9,204 nt of DNA from contig CAJUPL010000051.1 in NCBI GenBank assembly GCA_910588435.1, forward strand, positions 1 to 9,204. The letters are read 5' to 3'. Within the stretch, counting starts at the first letter, position 1, and the number at the start of each line of letters is the position of its first letter. The stretch is from an uncultured Eggerthellaceae bacterium (GTDB taxonomy: Bacteria; Actinomycetota; Coriobacteriia; Coriobacteriales; Eggerthellaceae). The notes beneath the pieces were generated by a model. It saw nothing but the letters and a program-made list of their open reading frames with translations. It ran no database searches and had not been told where the DNA came from. The translations under genes were made by a program, and so were the position numbers. Of this stretch, positions 7,780 through 9,204 are shown one piece after another.

Positions 7780-8097
7780 TCAGACATGCTCGTGATCTGC
7801 GTCGTATGGCATCTTCGCAACAGCTTGCTCATACTCACGGATCAGCTGCGTGCCCTCGTGATTGCCGAACAGGTTGATGTTCGCCTTCAGCTCATGGGCG
7901 AACTGCTTGGGCGGCCACTCCCTGTAGGACTTGTCATTGCCTTCCTTCTTGTCAACGGCGTTGGCCCAGTCAACAGCCTTCTCCTTTGCGTGGACCAGCT
8001 TGGTGGGAAGGACGTCCTTCTCCTCTAGCGGCTTCATCTCTGCGATCACGCGCTCTTGCAGTTGGATTATCTTGTGCAGGATGGTCTTGTCAGCCAT
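7780..8097 (-). CDS. Small hydrophilic protein of unknown function
   Basis: This 105-residue protein has no membrane segment, signal peptide or cysteine. It is rich in Lys, Glu and Ala, looks mainly helical (for example residues 4-24 and 81-97), and ends in a histidine/aspartate-rich tail (DADHEHV). I recognise no family. It is likely a real gene: an AGGAGG ribosome binding site lies six bases before the ATG, base composition matches the neighbours, and a strong terminator follows. It appears to be monocistronic and stands between the structured right-end region and cca. No function is proposed. Confidence 0.75.
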   Translation of the reverse strand: MADKTILHKIIQLQERVIAEMKPLEEKDVLPTKLVHAKEKAVDWANAVDKKEGNDKSYREWPPKQFAHELKANINLFGNHEGTQLIREYEQAVAKMPYDADHEHV

Positions 8098-8103
8098 GAT
8101 GCG

Positions 8104-8109
8104 CCTCCT
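8104..8109 (-). promoter_or_regulatory. Strong ribosome binding site of the small gene
   Basis: AGGAGG on the minus strand, six bases before the ATG at 8097, is the best Shine-Dalgarno match in the window and argues for high translation of the unknown small protein. Confidence 0.75.
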
Positions 8110-8197
8110 AGCATGCTTGCTACGGCTTCCTTATGAAGGCATGTTATCCCCGGAAGCGCCCATCCTCCTGCGCTGGATGCGCGTCTCAACTGAACCG

Positions 8198-8203
8198 TAT
8201 ACT
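8198..8203 (+). promoter_or_regulatory. Possible -10 element for a plus-strand RNA
   Basis: TATACT is a good -10 hexamer and would start transcription near 8210, just where the stem-loop region begins. The hexamer 17 bases upstream is not a -35 match and there is no TGn extension, so this is tentative. Confidence 0.25.
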
Positions 8204-8268
8204 TGCCGACAACAGGGCTATCTTTAGGGGTTGAAGAGGCTTTTGCTTCAATATATGACCTATCTTGT

Positions 8269-8293
8269 TCCGCCGTTCTTGACGAACGGCGGA
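8269..8293. other. 10-bp perfect hairpin
   Basis: TCCGCCGTTC pairs with GAACGGCGGA across a 5-base loop. There is no T tract on either side, so it is not a standard terminator. It sits inside the branch closed by 8207-8212 with 8298-8303. Confidence 0.7.
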
Positions 8294-8321
8294 CCTATTG
8301 TCGCTGCGGCTCCGAATGGCA

Positions 8322-8394
8322 CCTGACCTTGCCCCTTGTTTTGCACTCTTCACAGCCCTTAGGCTGCTCGGTGCAAAGGCGGGGCAATCTCAGG
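8322..8394. other. Three-tier nested stem-loop
   Basis: Successive helices CCTGA/TCAGG (8322-8326, 8390-8394), TTGCCCC/GGGGCAA (8329-8335, 8381-8387), TTTGCAC/GTGCAAA (8340-8346, 8371-8377) and CAGCC/GGCTG (8353-8357, 8362-8366) stack into one long arm with small internal loops and a CTTA terminal loop. Confidence 0.7.
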
Positions 8395-8456
8395 CACCCT
8401 TCGAACCCTCGCTTTCTTTGGTGGACCTGAGGCTCTATCGATCTATGCCCTTTTGG

Positions 8457-8470
8457 AAGGTGCGCACCTT
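8457..8470. other. 14-bp perfect palindrome
   Basis: AAGGTGCGCACCTT reads identically on both strands and is enclosed by GCCC (8447-8450) and GGGC (8477-8480). It could be part of the RNA fold or a dimeric protein-binding site; GGTGCAC-type words recur at 8551 and 9028-9045. Confidence 0.5.
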
Positions 8471-8471
8471 T

Positions 8472-8491
8472 CTTGTGGGCGCTTGCATTGC
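8472..8491 (-). repeat. Inverted copy of the array unit
   Basis: Read on the minus strand this is GCAATGCAAGCGCCCACAAG, 19 of 20 bases identical to 80-99 on the plus strand. It is the only copy of the unit in the opposite orientation. Confidence 0.7.
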
Positions 8492-8563
8492 TTGTCGCAG
8501 CTACCTGGAAGCCCGAAGGGCGGAAAGGTAGCAGAATGAGGGGCACCCAAGGTGCACTTCCTC

Positions 8564-8589
8564 GCCATGCGAATTAATTTTCGCATGGC
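8564..8589. other. 10-bp hairpin with AT loop
   Basis: GCCATGCGAA (8564-8573) pairs perfectly with TTCGCATGGC (8580-8589) around a TTAATT loop. It is the most AT-rich loop in the region. Confidence 0.7.
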
Positions 8590-8662
8590 TCAGGGCGCGA
8601 AGCCCGAAACACCCGGAATGGCGGTCTGCGCCAGGCTAGGTTGCCTGACCAGTTGCTGGATG

Positions 8663-8780
8663 CCGGGTGTTCGCAGGCTATCGCCTGCGTTACGTTGCAC
8701 TAGCGTACAACTGCGGCTGCAATGCAGCCGCCCACAATTGGGGGGCCGCAATGCTGCGCTTGCGATGCAAGCGCCCATAG
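8663..8780. repeat. Right copy of the hairpin-array repeat
   Basis: Bases 8663-8701 are identical to 24-62 (39 of 39). The following hairpin has GCGGCTGC/GCAGCCGC where the left copy has GCGCTTGC/GCAAGCGC, so two adjacent base pairs differ on both arms. A second unit at 8756-8780 restores the GCGCTTGC form exactly. The CCCACAA and AATGCTGC linkers are shared with the left copy. Confidence 0.85.
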
Positions 8781-8827
8781 GAAATCTTCAGTGCTGCAAA
8801 GGCGCACGTCAGTGCGCCAAGGCTGCT

Positions 8828-8855
8828 ACTCTGCTTGTGCTTGCACAAGCAGAGT
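8828..8855. other. 13-bp perfect hairpin
   Basis: ACTCTGCTTGTGC (8828-8840) pairs with GCACAAGCAGAGT (8843-8855) with only TT between the arms. In practice the innermost pair opens to give a four-base loop. Confidence 0.7.
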
Positions 8856-9012
8856 TAAAGGCCGTTATAAAAGTGCACAGGCATGCACTTTGCCTGTGCA
8901 GCAATTTTGGGCGGCAAGGGTGTCAGCGCTGCAGGTTGATAGGTGGCCGGAAGGCCACAAAGGCCACTACATGGATGCGAATGAAATGAGCAGCCATGTT
9001 AAAGGCCGTTAT
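8854..9012 (+). repeat. Two exact 15-base linker repeats
   Basis: GTTAAAGGCCGTTAT occurs at 8854-8868 and again at 8998-9012, exactly 144 bases apart, each time directly after a hairpin arm. A variant (TTTAGGCTGTTATGAAA) closes the left array at 201-217. They look like conserved linkers between structural modules. Confidence 0.65.
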
Positions 9013-9020
9013 GAATGAAG

Positions 9021-9051
9021 CGGGATAGGTGCACAGCGTGCACCTATCCCG
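9021..9051. other. 14-bp perfect hairpin
   Basis: CGGGATAGGTGCAC (9021-9034) pairs with GTGCACCTATCCCG (9038-9051) across an AGC loop. It is the longest uninterrupted stem in the window and marks the start of the 3' domain of the candidate RNA. Confidence 0.75.
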
Positions 9052-9056
9052 TAAGC

Positions 9057-9177
9057 CGGACCGAGCGCAAGCGAGGCCGAAGGATTCGGTAGGTTTGGCA
9101 GGTGACGGTCCTCAGGTTCAGCCTTGAGCCGCCGAGTTTTCGGAGGGGCCCCGTTAGGGGTCCCGACGAAAACGGCG
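9057..9177 (+). other. 3' domain with RNA-specific motifs
   Basis: Three consecutive plus-strand stem-loops occur here. The first (9057-9079) has CCGAGC and GCGAGG arms closed by a GCAA tetraloop, with a tandem G.A internal loop and a single bulged A at 9060. The second (9115-9130) is a 6-bp stem with one G.U pair. The third is a long arm (9130-9177): CGCC/GGCG, GTTTTCG/CGAAAAC, a tandem GA/GA internal loop (9143-9144 with 9165-9166), then an 8-bp stem with one G.U pair and a GTTA loop. On the minus strand the same positions give A.C mismatches and pyrimidine loops. Confidence 0.6.
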
Positions 9178-9204
9178 ATGCCTCCCCTACTCACTGGTGG
9201 CGAA

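Larger units (their letters stand above)
8207..9177 (+). ncRNA. Candidate large structured non-coding RNA (about 1 kb)
   Basis: No reading frame here has a credible start, ribosome binding site or protein-like content. Instead stems follow one another almost without gaps. A closing stem CGACAA (8207-8212) with TTGTCG (8298-8303) encloses hairpins at 8231-8251 and 8269-8293. Further stems lie at 8322-8394 (three nested helices), 8457-8470, 8500-8532, 8543-8555, 8564-8589, 8593-8605, 8608-8616 with 8663-8671, 8672-8689, 8694-8711, 8713-8731, 8756-8774, 8801-8818, 8828-8855, 8874-8900, 8943-8958, 9021-9051, 9057-9079, 9115-9130 and 9130-9177. Near the 3' end, GNRA loops, tandem G.A pairs and G.U pairs favour the plus strand; strand evidence further 5' is mixed. 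Size and stem density recall the ornate RNAs GOLLD, ROOL and OLE, but I cannot match any of their consensus sequences. A REP-like hairpin cluster is the alternative. Boundaries are approximate and the RNA may run past the window. Confidence 0.55.

Noticed and set aside
8269..8293. GC-rich hairpin considered as a transcription terminator
   Set aside because: Neither strand has a T tract after the stem, and it lies among many other stems without a gene ending at it.
8395..8435. GGTTCGAAGGG on the minus strand, resembling a tRNA T-loop
   Set aside because: The flanking bases do not form a T stem, and no D arm, anticodon arm or acceptor stem can be drawn around it.
8854..9012. GTTAAAG repeats considered as integron attC core sites
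   Set aside because: The core does not fit GTTRRRY at its last base, there is no matching R'' arm with the expected spacing, and no cassette genes or integrase are present.
8200..9194. Several open frames of 60-145 codons across the right-end region, such as 8552-8989 plus and 8295-8546 minus
   Set aside because: They lack ribosome binding sites, have low-complexity Cys/Arg/Ser-rich composition from translated hairpins, and overlap one another in many frames.

Overview
The window reads as a chromosomal segment of a fairly GC-rich Gram-positive bacterium. An actinobacterium of the Coriobacteriia type (Olsenella/Collinsella/Atopobiaceae-like) fits best. This rests on the five-helix 'putative ABC transporter permease' family protein, on a bacterial-type CCA-adding enzyme with an HD domain, and on a probable leaderless gene. 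It is inference from protein style, not a marker-gene assignment.

All five convincing protein genes lie on the minus strand. In transcription order they are: a 105-residue hydrophilic protein of unknown function (8097-7780); a CCA tRNA nucleotidyltransferase with an HD domain (7717-6362); a small polytopic membrane protein of the PF06541 type (about 6209-5418); a 1064-residue RecQ-family helicase with a DUF559/Vsr-like nuclease domain at its N terminus (5228-2034); and a 602-residue UvrD-like superfamily 1 helicase (2018-210). The two helicase genes are 15 bp apart, with the second ribosome binding site overlapping the end of the first gene, so they form a two-gene operon. A nuclease-RecQ protein co-expressed with a UvrD-like helicase could be a DNA-repair or anti-phage module. 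A strong hairpin terminator separates the small gene from cca. The promoter elements for cca sit immediately downstream of that hairpin and predict a leaderless transcript.

Both ends of the window are non-coding and full of stem-loops. The right end (about 8207-9180) has no credible gene but carries around twenty inverted repeats in close succession. Several features in its last 160 bases (a GCAA tetraloop, two tandem G.A internal loops, G.U pairs) only make sense as RNA read from the plus strand. I propose a large structured non-coding RNA of about 1 kb, divergent from the small gene. The left end (1-213) holds a shorter, decayed relative of the middle of this region. It shares a 39-base identical block with the right end, and one 8-bp stem differs by compensatory changes. 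The 8-kb gene block is therefore bracketed by direct copies of a hairpin-array repeat.
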